Below, one piece after another: positions 24,004 to 35,389 of a stretch of DNA of 64,000 nt. The stretch covers positions 6,512,501 to 6,576,500 of the forward strand of contig OX485808.1 in NCBI GenBank assembly GCA_950295325.1, in the 5' to 3' direction. The position numbers and the translations under genes are program-made. Every line of letters begins with the position of its first letter. Positions within the stretch are counted from its first letter, which is position 1. This stretch comes from Polytrichum commune (lineage: Eukaryota; Streptophyta; Polytrichopsida; Polytrichales; Polytrichaceae). The notes beneath the pieces are model-generated. The model saw only the letters and a list, made by a program, of their open reading frames with translations, made no database searches and was not told where the DNA came from.

Positions 24004-24635
24004 TTAGGGCCACTTCACACATGAGCCAAGAGCCGTGACCTTGTAATGGTGAGGACCCTTGACTCTCATCCAAAGGCCGTACCATGGGTGTTGGGAAAGC
24101 CATTTTATGTAGTCTTTGGCCCTCAAGCATAGTGTGAAGTGAGAATGAACCATGTTGCGGGACCATTGCATATTTTGTTGGCGGAAAAAGAGGGGAGGGT
24201 TTGGTTTAATATAATATGTCTCCAAGTTTATCAATTTAAGATAACTACTTGGTGGTGTTTGTCTGTCCTGGAATCTGTCTTGGAATCTGTCTTGGAATCT
24301 GCCATGCAGTCTGTCCTGAAATCTGTCCTGCTGGAAAAAATATTAAAAAAGTCATGGTCTCCCGAAATTTGCGTCAAGCCCACCTCTTGGAGGTGGGTCT
24401 GACGCAAATTTCGGTAGACCATTCTCCCTTATCCACAACTAGCCATGTAGGACTCCATGTAGACTTTTCATCCACGAACTTTTCTTTGGGCCTTTAGGCC
24501 TTCACCTCCTAGTGTGAAGTGAACTTGGACGGTCTCCACCTTTTCGACCAATAAGAGCTCTTACATTGAAATGGTCAAGGGCCTTCAGCCTTGTGTGTGA
24601 AGTGGCCCTTAGTCTCGTGTGTGAAGTGGCCCTTA
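24004..24635 (+). mobile_element. Tourist-like (PIF/Harbinger) MITE
   Basis: TTA-GGGCCACTTCACACATGAG at the left. The right end is GTGTGTGAAGTGGCCC-TTA, present twice in tandem (to 24,611 and to 24,635). TTA flanks and GGGCC ends fit PIF/Harbinger. The centre holds a near-perfect hairpin (24,357-24,421) and a stutter of TGGAATCTGTCCT-like units (24,266-24,331). No transposase is present. Confidence 0.75.
24357..24421. repeat. near-perfect hairpin
   Basis: The left arm GGTCTCCCGAAATTTGCGTC pairs with GACGCAAATTTCGGTAGACC. Inside it AGCCCACCT pairs with AGGTGGGTCT. The loop is about 5 nt and there are very few mismatches over about 30 bp. Confidence 0.9.
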
Positions 24636-26627
24636 CTAGGAACACTTTGTGTTGGAATGCCCCCTTTACAACTCCATAAGAGAGAGGTTAAGGTAGGTGA
24701 CCCAGTCTTGGCTAGTTCACCAATTTAGCATATTTGCGGTTTAGGTATGATCTGAGAATCAAATTTCCATGTAGAGAAATAGAAATAAGAAGCATTTCAT
24801 ACTTTTTTTTTTTATAAATTTTCTTTCTTTTTGCAATAATTGAATTACCATGATTTTTAAGTGGATATTCTCTTCGGCCTATACTTGTGATATAGGCAAC
24901 CCTAATTTTGATCACCAATCAATCACAAAACTAAGAATAGTTGCTTCCTGTAATTGCTAATTGTAGCACCTAATTATGCTCGCAATTTAAACCTAGCTGT
25001 CAATTTAGCCATGACATAGCTATCAATAACAGTTGGTTGTGTTGGATTTTGACGATGACATGTCGGCACCGATGAGATTTTTAAATTGTGTTGCACGGAA
25101 ATAGGTTGACGAAAATGGGGGTGGTGGTCGGGACTGGGTCAACTACCTTATTTGGACCTATTGCAAGAATGTAGAGCTAGGTAGTCTCAAAATTTTCTAC
25201 CAACTTGAACATTAAGTTGATTGTATTGGCCATAATCTCACAAAAGCCATTGTAGTTCACTTTTAGGGGGAAGAATTGTTTTTGATTCCACCATGATGAG
25301 CTTCTAGTTCTATAAGTCTTTGGGCTTCTTGAGCTTTGAAAGCAATTTTCACCTCCTTTCACTAATTTCAATTAGTGTGTACCATATTTATTGTAGAGCA
25401 TCCACATTTATGTAACTATATGTTATTCACACTAGTTTGAAGTCACGACTAGTTTGGGACACCGTGATCAACAAAGGGCTAACGGGCTCATATTCATGCC
25501 GGTATAACAGGATTGGCATTATTTTTTCTTTTCTTTTCTTTTTTCTTTGAAGTCACCATCACGTTCATAATATCCTACTTTATCTTTGTGCATGTTCACC
25601 ACATCAATTTTCTTGTATCCAAAAGAGTCATTGTCTTTGTGCATGACAAATTATTACACAACCTTTGCCGTGGCTTGCATTTGGTTTCCAATGTTTATGA
25701 CTTCATTTCATTTTCTATGGTCCAAAAAATGAGGTGGTGTGATGTAGATGACATGTGACAATCTTGTTAAGAGTTGATGCAATTTCTTGTAGAGTGCATC
25801 ATGGCTCCATCATTGCCATCATGGGGTGTTCAATGTTGGTGAGATAATGCAAAGAGTTGCAATCACATTAATCAAACGGGCTAATGTTGAGGACAATGAC
25901 AAAGCAAACGTTGTGGTTCACCCCTTGGGTTGACGCATCTAGGCCCAACATTGTCTCATTAAGTTTCCAAATACCCTTTCCAATCTAGGGTGGTGAGATT
26001 TCTTAAGCTCCCTCCACTCCAACCCATCCCTCACCTAAATTTGTTCCTCAACGATTTGTAAGGAATTTGAACTATGTGACGCTTCATTATCTTTAATGTT
26101 GATTGAAATGTAAGTATGATTCAAAGTCACCTCAAACCATGATAGAATGCTGCAATTTAGACATGTCTCATATCTCAAAAAAATGTGTTTTAGAAGCATA
26201 ACATTCCTTAGCAAAAAGTTGGCAATTGTTGTTATGTGCACCATTGGGGACAATGCCACTTATGCTACAATCCCACACTTGGGGTGCAAATTATCCCACG
26301 ATCTCAATCTGAATCTAGCCTAGTGTTGCACCCCTTGATATATTAAGGAAAAAAGAAGGGACAATGTGAAGAATGCTATGAGTTTATTCGACCCAAGAAT
26401 TACCATAAGAAACTTTGCAATAGTTTAATGTGATCTAGTTGGAACGAATCAACTACATTATACCTAACAGAGGAGGGACAAATTCCCAAAATGTAAAGAA
26501 AAAATTGCACTGACGTGAATAAAGGTTTGTTGGCCATAAGTTGTTCATAAGCCATGAACCAAAGCCATAAAAGGGCGTGCAGTTCTAACTTCAAACTAAG
26601 ACTTCCCCCCCCCCCCCCCAAACCCCG
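24636..26627. other. no gene seen
   Basis: About 2 kb of AT-rich intergenic DNA. A poly-C tract (about 15 C) lies at 26,605-26,619 just before a B element. Weak transposase-like frames near 25.8-26.1 kb (minus) could not be supported. Confidence 0.45.
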
Positions 26628-26977
26628 TAGGGTATGCAGATGTTGTTCGTTACTTTTCTTAATCAGACACCTATACTTGACTGGTGTGGGGTTCGGTGAG
26701 GATCAAAGCACAAACACCATAAAGACACTGGATTAAGAAAAAGATTAAACTACGCCTGAAATTCTACCAACAACTCCACACTCAACATTAAACACGACTA
26801 AGAGGACCTATGTATGTAGTGAAGAAATCAACAAACATGCGCTTCCGATGACCATAACATAAGACAAGAAGGTCCAATTCCTAATCCAGATTTTGTTGAT
26901 GCTGCATCATAGATTTGCTAATGTAACGCAAGTTGGAGAACACGAAAAACAAACCAAATCACACCCCATGTGCCTTA
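26628..26977 (+). mobile_element. MITE family B, full but worn copy
   Basis: TAGGGTATGCAGATGTTGTT at the left and CACCCCATGTGCCTTA at the right. The interior is family B: TTACTTTTCTTAATCAGACA, GGTTCGGTGAGGATCAAAG, AATCAACAAACATGCGCTTC and CATCATAGATTTGCTAATG. Confidence 0.75.
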
Positions 26978-27464
26978 TCACATGCACGCCATGCCCTTGA
27001 TCCCTCCCTCTAGCATTATGGAGTCTCTCATATGTTTTAAAACTCCCAAACTCGGGCAATGAAAGATCCAAAAGTTAACCTTGACTTCCTTCCACACCAA
27101 TCACACAAACCCCCCCCCCCCCCCCCTTCCCTTAACTTGTAGTCACCCACCGTACCACAAGCCTGGCCTTGAGGCTGGAGAGTCTGAGCAATTTCACAAG
27201 TTGCCACCTAGTACAATTAGCCCACATGGATGCCAGGTCAAGGACTGCCAGCTGTCGCAGGAATAACCTCGCTGACATGGCAATTGACGTGGCAAGCGCC
27301 TACATTCCAAAATGTAAGCCTTGACTTTCATTCACATCCACACACAAAACTCCGGCATGTTCTAAGAGTGGGTTTCCATTAGGGTCTGGGTCTAAGAAAC
27401 TGGGGTTCCAAACACCCCTTAACGGACTTTATCTTTGGACTCAAGATTGGACCCAAGTTTGAAG
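26978..27464. other. no gene seen; poly-C tract
   Basis: Holds a C-run of about 18 near 27,110-27,127. A GC-richer patch (27,170-27,300) with TGACATGGCA and GACGTGGCA blocks resembles 28,510-28,620, suggesting an old duplicated segment. Confidence 0.4.
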
Positions 27465-27854
27465 ACTGCATTAAATATGATATGATGAATATGGTATTTA
27501 ATGTCACTATGGTAACTTTTTGGATGACACTTCTTGTGAATAAGTGAACGAATATTGTCATGGATGATGGATGAGTTCATCCATTGGTCGGAAACCCTAC
27601 CTTCTCTTGTCAACAACTTGTGATGAAACATTGTCATGGATGATTGAATTTTGGATGAAGATTTACTCGGTAAGTGATAGTAATTCCAACACTGTAATTC
27701 TACGATCCCCCCCAAAAAACTTGTCAAAGTTGTCAAAAAACTTGTCAAAGTTGGGTTTAAACGTTTAGTGTTGGTGGCACTATACTGCGGTTCACAATTG
27801 GTGTTGAGCAAGGCAATTAGAATTGGTGACACTAAATATCATATTTAGTGTAGT
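27465..27854 (+). mobile_element. CACTA-ended MITE, family C2
   Basis: The left end is worn (ACTGCATTAAATATGATAT); the right end is ATATCATATTTAGTGTAGT. The interior has GATGACACTTCTTGTGAATA and GTCATGGATGATGGATGAG. An AAAAACTTGTCAAAGTTG unit is duplicated near 27,715-27,750. Confidence 0.7.
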
Positions 27855-28007
27855 TTCTCAAACTAGGAGTAAATACTTTGGTAAGAAACTGCCAAGATTT
27901 CGTGGGAAGGTGATGGCAGTGTCAATTCATTGTTTTTTCATACCTTGAACCCGTATCCTAGTGTAAACTCTTTTCTTTGGTATGGGACTAATTACATCAT
28001 TGCAACT

Positions 28008-28424
28008 ACCCGGTTGAGGGTTCAAAGACTTCACGAAAAGTACCAATCAGGTTTGAGGAATCTATGGAATTCACCTCAAATTCATGAAGGAAAAGCGAAA
28101 GATGTCAATGAAACATGTAACCGCTTGGAAACACTAGGACTTTGACCAGTCAAGTTATGCCCAAAAACCTCCCTGGCACTCCCCGGGAAGTTTATGGGCA
28201 CATATAGTCGGTCAAGATCCTAGTGATTCTAAATCCAACCGGTTACATGTTGACATAATCTTATGGTTTTTCTGTTTCCATTCATTTGGGGTATATTCTT
28301 GTATAGATTCCTCTAGAATAATCGGTAAGTCTCCTAAAGTCTTGAACTTCAACCGGTTATTTCTCAAACTCAACCGGCTCTTCCGTAACTAACCACCGGT
28401 TCATCCCAAGCACTGCTTTGCATG
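28008..28424. repeat. R3 inverted pair (palindrome)
   Basis: A forward R3 copy (28,008-28,180: GTTCAAAGACTTC to CCAAAAACCTCCC) is followed at once by a reverse copy (28,182-28,424: TCCCCGGGAAG to AACCACCGGTTC). The two arms meet tail to tail. Confidence 0.8.
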
Positions 28425-29337
28425 TTCCGAAAAGCAAACACAACATCTCCAGCCTGTTCCAGTGCAACAGGGTCCCCCCACTACCAACGACCACAAGCCT
28501 TACGAAGCAATTTAGCAGTCCACATGTGACAGGTCACGTGCCAGATCAAGGCATTTCAGGTTGGCACAGGACCTGTCGTATTGACATGGCATCCGACATG
28601 GCAATCCCTCCGCTCGCCACGTGTACAATAAACGAGGACGACCCCTTCTCAATCAGGCCCCGTGAAGGTGGCTACCAGGCCTCCGTCGCAGCGACGTGAG
28701 CTACTTACATCATGCCAATGCGGAGTCAATCCCATCGCGATCGCCATAGCCACCGGAAGAAGAATGATCGTCATCATCGCCATCATCATTAGCCGCAGCA
28801 GAAGGTTGCGGAAGAACAGGTTGCGACCCTGCCAAGCGTTCGGGCAGCTTCGTTCTCGCATTCCCAAATTTCGAGAGACGGAACTTGGAAGAGTTGGATT
28901 CGGTGGTGTGGATTGAAAGAAAAGATGTACCGATGGATGGATGGATGAATGAGTGGGTGGACCCACTTAACGATGGTGTGTAAGGATGATGCGCTCAATA
29001 ATACTGTGCCCTCGGGGACCGGATTCTGGGATAATCATCTCACATTGAGGGCTGCGAATGAAAGAATTTTCTTATCACAGGCCGGATCGCAAAAGGTTAT
29101 CATTGCGAGAATTAGATTCCTAGTCGGACGGAACGGAAATCTTTGGTGGTGATGTCGGTTTGGTGATCATGGTAAGACTGACGTGACACCCACGCACGAA
29201 CGGGCGAAACGGGGTAACTAAGTTGATTACCGTGTCGCTCGAAAGCATCAATTGGTTTCGAAGGGGGCCCACTTCGACCATCCCATTCGCAAGAACTTGA
29301 AAGCAAGGAAAGAAGCAAGGCCGTTCCGAGCTTTAGG
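28425..29337. other. GC-richer region upstream of GT61 array
   Basis: Two G-box cores (near 28,535 and 28,618) lie in a GC-richer patch. Frames up to about 105 codons occur on both strands but are His/Met/Pro-rich and unrecognised. It may hold distant promoter elements of the GT61 gene; no gene is supported. Confidence 0.35.
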
Positions 29338-30118
29338 ATTGAGCCACCCAAATGGAGAAGATGACTGCATATGATGATCATGACGATCATGATAATGGAG
29401 CATACTGTCAAGCATGGATGACGATATTGCTGTGGAGGTTCAGGCTGTAGGGTCATCAGATTTCTGGAATGGTTTTTGGTTTTGGATTCGATTTTGATTT
29501 CGGTTTCGAACTAAATAGAGGTTTGAGGTAGCGAAAGAGGAGCGAGAGTTGGAGTTGGGATCAAGCCACCCAAATGGCGAAGATGACTACATATGATTAT
29601 GGAGCATGACTGAGGATGGATGATGATGCTGTGGAGGTTCAGGCTGTAAGGTCGTCAGATTTCGGAATTGGTTTTTGATTTCGATTTCGGACTAGAGAGA
29701 AGTTTGAGGAAGCGACAGAGCAGCGAGGGTTAGAGTTGGGATCAAGCCACCCAAATGGCGAAGATGACTACATATGTTAATGAAGCATGGATGATGATGC
29801 TGTGATCAAGGTTCAGGCTGTAGGGTCGTCAGATTTCTGATTTGGTTTTGGTTCTGATTTTGGTTTTGGACTAAAGAGAGGTGTGAGGAAGCGAGGGTTA
29901 AAGTTGGGATCAAGCCACCCATATGGCGAAAATGACTGCGTAAGATGATAATAATGGAGCATGACTGACCGTGGATGATGATGCTGTGGAGGTTCAGGCT
30001 ATAGGGTCATCAGATTACTGAATTGGTGGTGGATTCCATTTTGGTTTTGGTTTCGGTTTCGATTTCGGACTATAGAGAGGATTGAGGTTGGGAGATAGGA
30101 GCAAAGTGAGGGTTAGAG
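29338..30118 (+). repeat. tandem array upstream of GT61
   Basis: Four direct repeats start with AAGCCACCCAAATGGCGAAG at about 29,341, 29,573, 29,743 and 29,912. Each continues with GATGACTACATATGAT, GTGGAGGTTCAGGCTGTAGG and TCATCAGATTTCTG, then a GATTTCGGTTT stretch. Units are about 170-230 bp. The array ends about 25 bp before the GT61 start codon. Confidence 0.9.
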
Positions 30119-30143
30119 GAGGGGTTAGCCCTTTAACAAAAAA

Positions 30144-33100
30144 ATGAGAGGGAGGATGGATGGGTGGAGCAGAGCTAGCCGGTTGAGGGCCAGTGCCATG
30201 GTGAATAAGAGGATTAATCTGCGTGGACGGGTGCTTGTGTCCCTCGGTGTGCTCATGCTGTTGGTTGTCACGGCGATGGTGCACTTGCGGACTGCTTCTT
30301 ACGGACAAGGTCGGCATTCTATTTCCAGGTTCCCAAGTTTCTTCCTGCCTGGCTAGGTAGTTCTTTCAAAGCATAAGGAGTTTTATATATGTGGCATCAT
30401 TTACTGACATCAACAAGAGTTTGACACGGAATTAATCCTCCCTCACTCCTCATTTCGCAATTTCGAGTTTCACGATTTCGATTGATGGCCTGGAATCATT
30501 ACCTACTGCTGATGATGGACGCAAGCTCGCTCGCTCGCTCGCTCTTAGGTGCCGCATAAGGATGATTCCTGACAGAGTTTGAAACCAAATTTCTCTCTCA
30601 CTCCCCATTTCGGAATTCAACTTTCAGTAATTTGATTGATGGTACATTCCTCATCATCTGTGGCCTGGAATTATCGCCTACTGATGACGATGGTTGTAAG
30701 GGTCCTTTCTATCTCGAACTACGAGACTGCTCTTCCTTCCTGTCATCTGTTCTTTTCAAGCGCCGCATAAGGGTTTGGACATCTTTCACTCAGAGACTGG
30801 AGGAAATTTTCCCTCAGTCCTCGCTTCATATTTCAAGTTTCATCAGTTTGAGTGACGGTAACTTCCTCATTTTACGGCGATGGGTGGACTCTGGTCTGGA
30901 ATTATTGCCTACTACCGATGATGGTTGCACGCTCGCACTTCATTCCTTTCCCGAATTAGTTTGTTATCTGTTCAATTCAGGCGCCGCATGAGGGTTTGAG
31001 CATCTTTAAGTGATAGAATTTGGAACAGAATTTCACTACTCATTCTGGATTTCAACTTCCATGAAATTGATTGATAGTGCATTCCTCATCATCTGTGGCC
31101 TGGAATTATCACCTACTGATGATGATTGCAAGCTCGCTCTGCCTTTCTTCCGAACCCTGCCGGGTGTTCTTTCCAAGGCGACGTAGAGTACCTATGTCAA
31201 GTGTGTTCTAAGTTAACTTTCCTAGCATCGATAGATGAGTGTCGTGATAATATTTTGCTATTCAAATCCTCCATACGACCTTGGAATTCCACATATCGTA
31301 GACTCTATGTGAATCCTTTTGCAATTCTCTGTGACGTTCTGAGGATTTACTAGAGACGCAATTTCAGTGCTAGTAGCTGGTCATCAAGTAGCTTACCTTG
31401 AACCATTATAGAGTCGGTACTCACGTTCAAGAGGTGAAGAAAGCTCATAATAACATTCTTAAGTGACCTATTCAGGTTCCACCGCAAATGGAGCAATTCT
31501 TAGGCAATTCCGATACCCTAAGAATGGTTCCATCCTCGTCGATTGAATCTTGGTAGGTGGGAGAAGGCGTTTTTGTCTGTAGGCAATATGGAGTGATGAC
31601 TGATGAGAGCTGGCCACTTGACTATGCTTCGCATTCATGCTAGCTTGTAATCCAGGACCTTGATTCTTGGAAACTAATGTAGTTCATAGAAAGAGGACGT
31701 CCTAATTACACGTGCTTAGCATGATGCTCTGCGAAACCACCAAGGTTCTGTAAAATTCTGTTGACATAGAACTGGACCTCTTCCGAATTCACAAAATGTT
31801 TGAAGGTTACAATTCACAGATCCACAAATTTCAGCGTCCACTGATGCGGTAATTGCTCACTAGCAATGTCAGAAGCACTGAATTTGTGAACAATTTGTGA
31901 ATGAGATCAGGTGTTGATGATGAAAAATCCAGCCGAGCTCAGTTTCCAGGAACATTCGAACCTGGCTCCGAGGTATTCCAATGCGACCGATCGCAATTCC
32001 GCACCGACATATGCAATCTGAAAGGAGACATTCGACTGATCCATCACAACAAAAGCAGCAGCTCATTTGTGCTCTATGGGCACGATCTACATCATGACTC
32101 CCATCATCACATCGGCTTCAGGGAGGAATTTATTAAACCCTACACACGCAAATGGGAGAAGAGCTGCATGGACACGGTGCACGAGGTCACATTACGAAGC
32201 ATTCCAGCAGATCAATCTTCCCTCAAAAACAAAAAATTCACGCAACAAAAGCCTCCGAAATGTGATGTTCACCACAAAGTACCCGGAGTGGTATTTAGTA
32301 CCGGCGGGTACACCGGTAACCTGTACCACGAATTTCACGACGGGCTAATCCCCCTCTTCATTACTAGCCAGCACTTGAATCGAGAGGTAGTGTTCATAGT
32401 TTCGGAGTTTCACAAATGGTGGTTCACGAAATACAGGGATGTGATCAAACAGATGTCCAAGTATGCAATTATTGATCTGGAGAATGATACCCGGATTCAT
32501 TGCTTCCCGGAGGTGGAGGCCGGTCTTCACATCCACGAGGAGCTCGGTGTTGACCCTGACCGCATGCCGCACCATGAAACTATCAAAGATTTCCGGAACG
32601 TCCTTGCTCGTGCATATTCCCCTCCTGCAAAAATAAAATCAAAGTCAAAATCAAACTCACACGAGGTGATGGAGGAAATCAGTAACATCTCAAAATGCAA
32701 GTAACCCTTTTCTCTATGTTGTAATCAAGTCTGTCGAAACACATCCTTCAGGGTTTACTGTCGTTTTAGTGCTAACTCATCAACAATTAGCTAACGGTTT
32801 ATTGAGTTAACATTGATTTATTTTATGATTCAATCGTTAAGGTCTTGCAAAAATTTCACTAACAACAACTGGGCCTGTGTGTGGTAGGACATTGCTTCAA
32901 CTTAATATTATAGGTTGATCTATGTTCTTGAGTCTCTGTTGAAACATAATGTCCTTCAGGGTTTACCTCATGATTCAATCGTTAAATTAGGTGTTGCAAA
33001 TAAAAAAATGTACAAGCAACAGGTTAACATTGTAATCGGGCCTCTTTGGGTTAGGGTATTGCTTCAACTCAATGTTGTAGATTGATGTGATTGAATTCAC

Positions 33101-34032
33101 GCGAAGTCGTCAGTGTTAACGATGATATATAGATTTTGAGGCTTGTGTGAAGAATGCCTCTACAGATAGCATGTCAAACCGACAGCCTTTAATTTGCCGA
33201 GGCTAACGATTCATTGATTCAGCATTGACTTAATTACCCCATGATTCAACCTTTCGGGCCTACGTGTGGGAGGCATTGCTTTAATTCAGTGGTGTAAATT
33301 GATGTGATTGAATCCATGTGAAATCATCAGTGTAGATGATGATTTATGAATTTACAGGTTTGTGTGATGAATGTCTGATCTGCAGATAACACGAACAGAC
33401 CGCCCTTGTTGAAGCTAACGATCATTGTACGGAACGGCACACGAAGATTCTTAAACCTGGATGGTATTATTCGAGCGACCGAGCAGCTAGGGTTTGATGT
33501 AAGCCTGTTGAGCCCGAAGTCGAGCACGGAGCTGAAGAAAATTTTCTGGCATCTCAACGACACCGATGTTTTACTTGGAGTTCACGGCGCAGCGATGACT
33601 CATTTCTTGTTCATGCGACCCGGGAGCGTGTTCATCCAGGTTATCCCTCTGGGCACCGACTGGGCGGCCTTTACATACTACGGAGAGCCCGCTGCGAAGC
33701 TGGGATTGCATTACTTGCCATTCAAGATTGAGGCTGCGGAAAGCTCCCTCAGTGACAAGTATAACTCCACCGACCCCATTTTGAGTGACCCAGCTAGTAT
33801 TGTGAGCAAAGGGTGGTGGACCATGAAGGAAATCTACCTTGAAGGCCAAGATGTGAGGCCATCGCTGGCACGAATCCGAAAGGTTTTGAAAGAGGCAAAG
33901 CGCAAGCTGCGTCCGATTGCAGGTCCAGATCCATTTCAACATTCACCAGTATTGCAGCACGATGATTCAGAGCAAGGAGTCGGTGGGAAGAATTTGCAGG
34001 GTACATCGATCAACTCGCAAGGGATCGCTTGA
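30144..34032 (+). CDS. GT61 family glycosyltransferase, Golgi type II
   Basis: Exons 30144-30309, 31911-32681 and 33386-34032 join in phase (1,584 nt, 527 aa). GT61 enzymes of this type add xylosyl or arabinosyl side chains to xylan and related glycans in the Golgi; the exact substrate is unknown here. Residues 30-48 (VLVSLGVLMLLVVTAMVHL) form a membrane anchor after a basic N-terminus. The catalytic part shows CNLKGDIRL, then VVFSTGGYTGNLYHEF and DGLIPLFITSQ. Exon 3 holds RRFLNLDGI, GVHGAAMTHFLF, GSVFIQVIPLG and YYGEPAAKLGLHY, all GT61 hallmarks. The exon 1 donor (GTCGGC) is weak and was chosen for phase. Another splice pair, donor at 32701 with acceptor before 33399, also keeps frame. ATG codons at 30150 or 30198 could be used instead. 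A MITE begins 38 bp after the stop. Confidence 0.88.
30330..31190 (+). repeat. tandem array in GT61 intron 1
   Basis: About four diverged units share GGCCTGGAATTATCGCCTAC, TGATGATGG, GCAAGCTCGCTC, TTCAAGCGCCGCATAAGGGT and a TTTCA-rich segment. Copies of CGCCGCATAAGG-like sequence lie near 30,550, 30,760 and 30,980. One unit has expanded CTCG four or five times (30,525-30,545). Confidence 0.8.
32702..33430 (+). repeat. tandem array in GT61 intron 2, reaching exon 3
   Basis: Three diverged units of about 200 bp share CTTCAGGGTTTAC, CATGATTCAATCGTTAA, GGGCCT, ATTGCTTCAACTCAATGTTG and GATGTGATTGAATCCA. GATGATATATAGATTTTGAG and what follows (33,121-33,215) matches the real intron end and the first 40 nt of exon 3 (33,340-33,427). 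Confidence 0.8.
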
Positions 34033-34069
34033 AATTTGAGCCGCAGCAATTTGTAAGTCTCCCAACATT

Positions 34070-34448
34070 TAAGGTAGACGTATCTAATTCTAACATAGCA
34101 ATAATCTGGACACCTATGTTTGAGTGATATGTGGTTAGGTGTGGACCTAAAAACAGACACCAAAAAGACATGTTTGTTTTAAGAAATTGGACTACACAAT
34201 CAATATATGCTAACCATTTGTAGTCAACATAGTTGTGGGCGAGAGGCTTATAAGACCATTTAATGAGCACAAGAATCTTCACGTTGCCAACAAATCATGA
34301 TATTCATACGATGTTTGAATATTATGGGGAAAGTGGCTATGGCCTTAATTTGGATTTGCTAATCATCTTGTATTGATCACATGTTTCATATCCTAGAAGA
34401 AGTGGGCTAGGCGAAAAATGTAACCATTTAAGACCCAACTCTACCTTA
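34070..34448 (+). mobile_element. MITE family A, full copy 3' of GT61
   Basis: TAAGGTAGACGTATC to CCAACTCTACCTTA, 379 bp, with the whole family interior. It starts 38 bp after the GT61 stop codon and so probably lies in, or next to, the 3' untranslated region. Confidence 0.85.
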
Positions 34449-34899
34449 CATGTGCATGAGATCGTGGAGCTATATGTCTCAAGGTTGGTCCCTGATTGTT
34501 TTTTGGATTGGTTCTCAAGGTCAAGCCCGATCTTGAACTTGTAGTCATGTTTTGTCAAGTTCGATCACTGCTTAGAGTGTCCCCACTCATGGAGCCACAA
34601 ACATGCCTCTACCATCGGCTTTTTTGACCTTCTAAGAGAAGGCCACATGCTCAATCTTTCCCCAAGCCCACATACATCTTGAATATTATGAAAGGTCTAG
34701 AAAGTGTTATGAGAGGCCCGTTTGTGGATCCATGCGTGGGGATGCTCTTACAAGATCAAGTTCGGACGTGAAATTGAGAATCATTCTAAACTAAGGAAGA
34801 ATGTCCAAACCTCCACCTTTTAAGCACATATAAATTATTTTCCCTTGGCCCACCAAACTTGCAATTAGCTTAACCGTGAGCACAAGCTATTTGTGGCTG
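34449..34899. other. no gene seen
   Basis: Intergenic DNA; inverted CCACAAACATGCCTC and GGCCCGTTTGTGGATCC-like segments near 34,600 and 34,720 are too weak to call. Confidence 0.4.
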
Positions 34900-35260
34900 G
34901 CCCTTTATATTGAGCTTACCTGGATACATGGATTAGTGGTAGACGACTTTCATCCGAATGAATTAGCGAAAACGATGAGGTTAGAATTGAATCATCAGCT
35001 TCACATAATATGAAGCTTGTGATCGACAGGTAGTGTTGGGTACATTGAACAAGCAAAGGATGCCTTGAGGGCCAGCACCTTGTAATCAAAGTGTAATGTT
35101 TTACCAGCTCCTCAAACTATTGAGCTTATACTGATGGTCTTGAGTTATATCCAAATGAATTATTGGTGACAATGAACTTCGTGTTGATTCACCAGCTAAT
35201 TCATATTTGTAGCTTGTGATCAACTGGTAGTTGAAATTCTTAAAGTTGGAATACTGTACA
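34900..35260 (+). repeat. two-unit tandem repeat near GT61 fragment
   Basis: Two units about 205 bp apart share TTGAGCTTA, CCGAATGAATTA or CCAAATGAATTA, and AGCTTGTGATCAACTGGTAG. It resembles the tandem style of the GT61 introns and precedes the GT61 fragment at 35.4 kb. Confidence 0.6.
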
Positions 35261-35389
35261 GCCATGATGGCAAATTCTACACCTGCTTCCCAGAGAACAA
35301 TCGGGTAATTTCCTCACTTCAAAATTTTCTCATAGGCTTCAGATTTTACTGAAACCTTTTTTGTATTGTTTATGTGTGTGCATCAGATG

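Noticed and set aside
24266-24331. CTGGAATCTGTC repeats as a CRISPR-like or coding repeat
   Set aside because: A short 13-bp stutter within a MITE in a plant genome; no spacers.
25760-26060. Possible transposase frame on the minus strand
   Set aside because: Only a vague PIF-like string (RLERVFGNL) with stops around it; not enough to call.
28649-28966. 105-codon minus-strand frame with Met/Ile-rich stretch
   Set aside because: Both strands are open here because of a GATGAT-type repeat; no family match.
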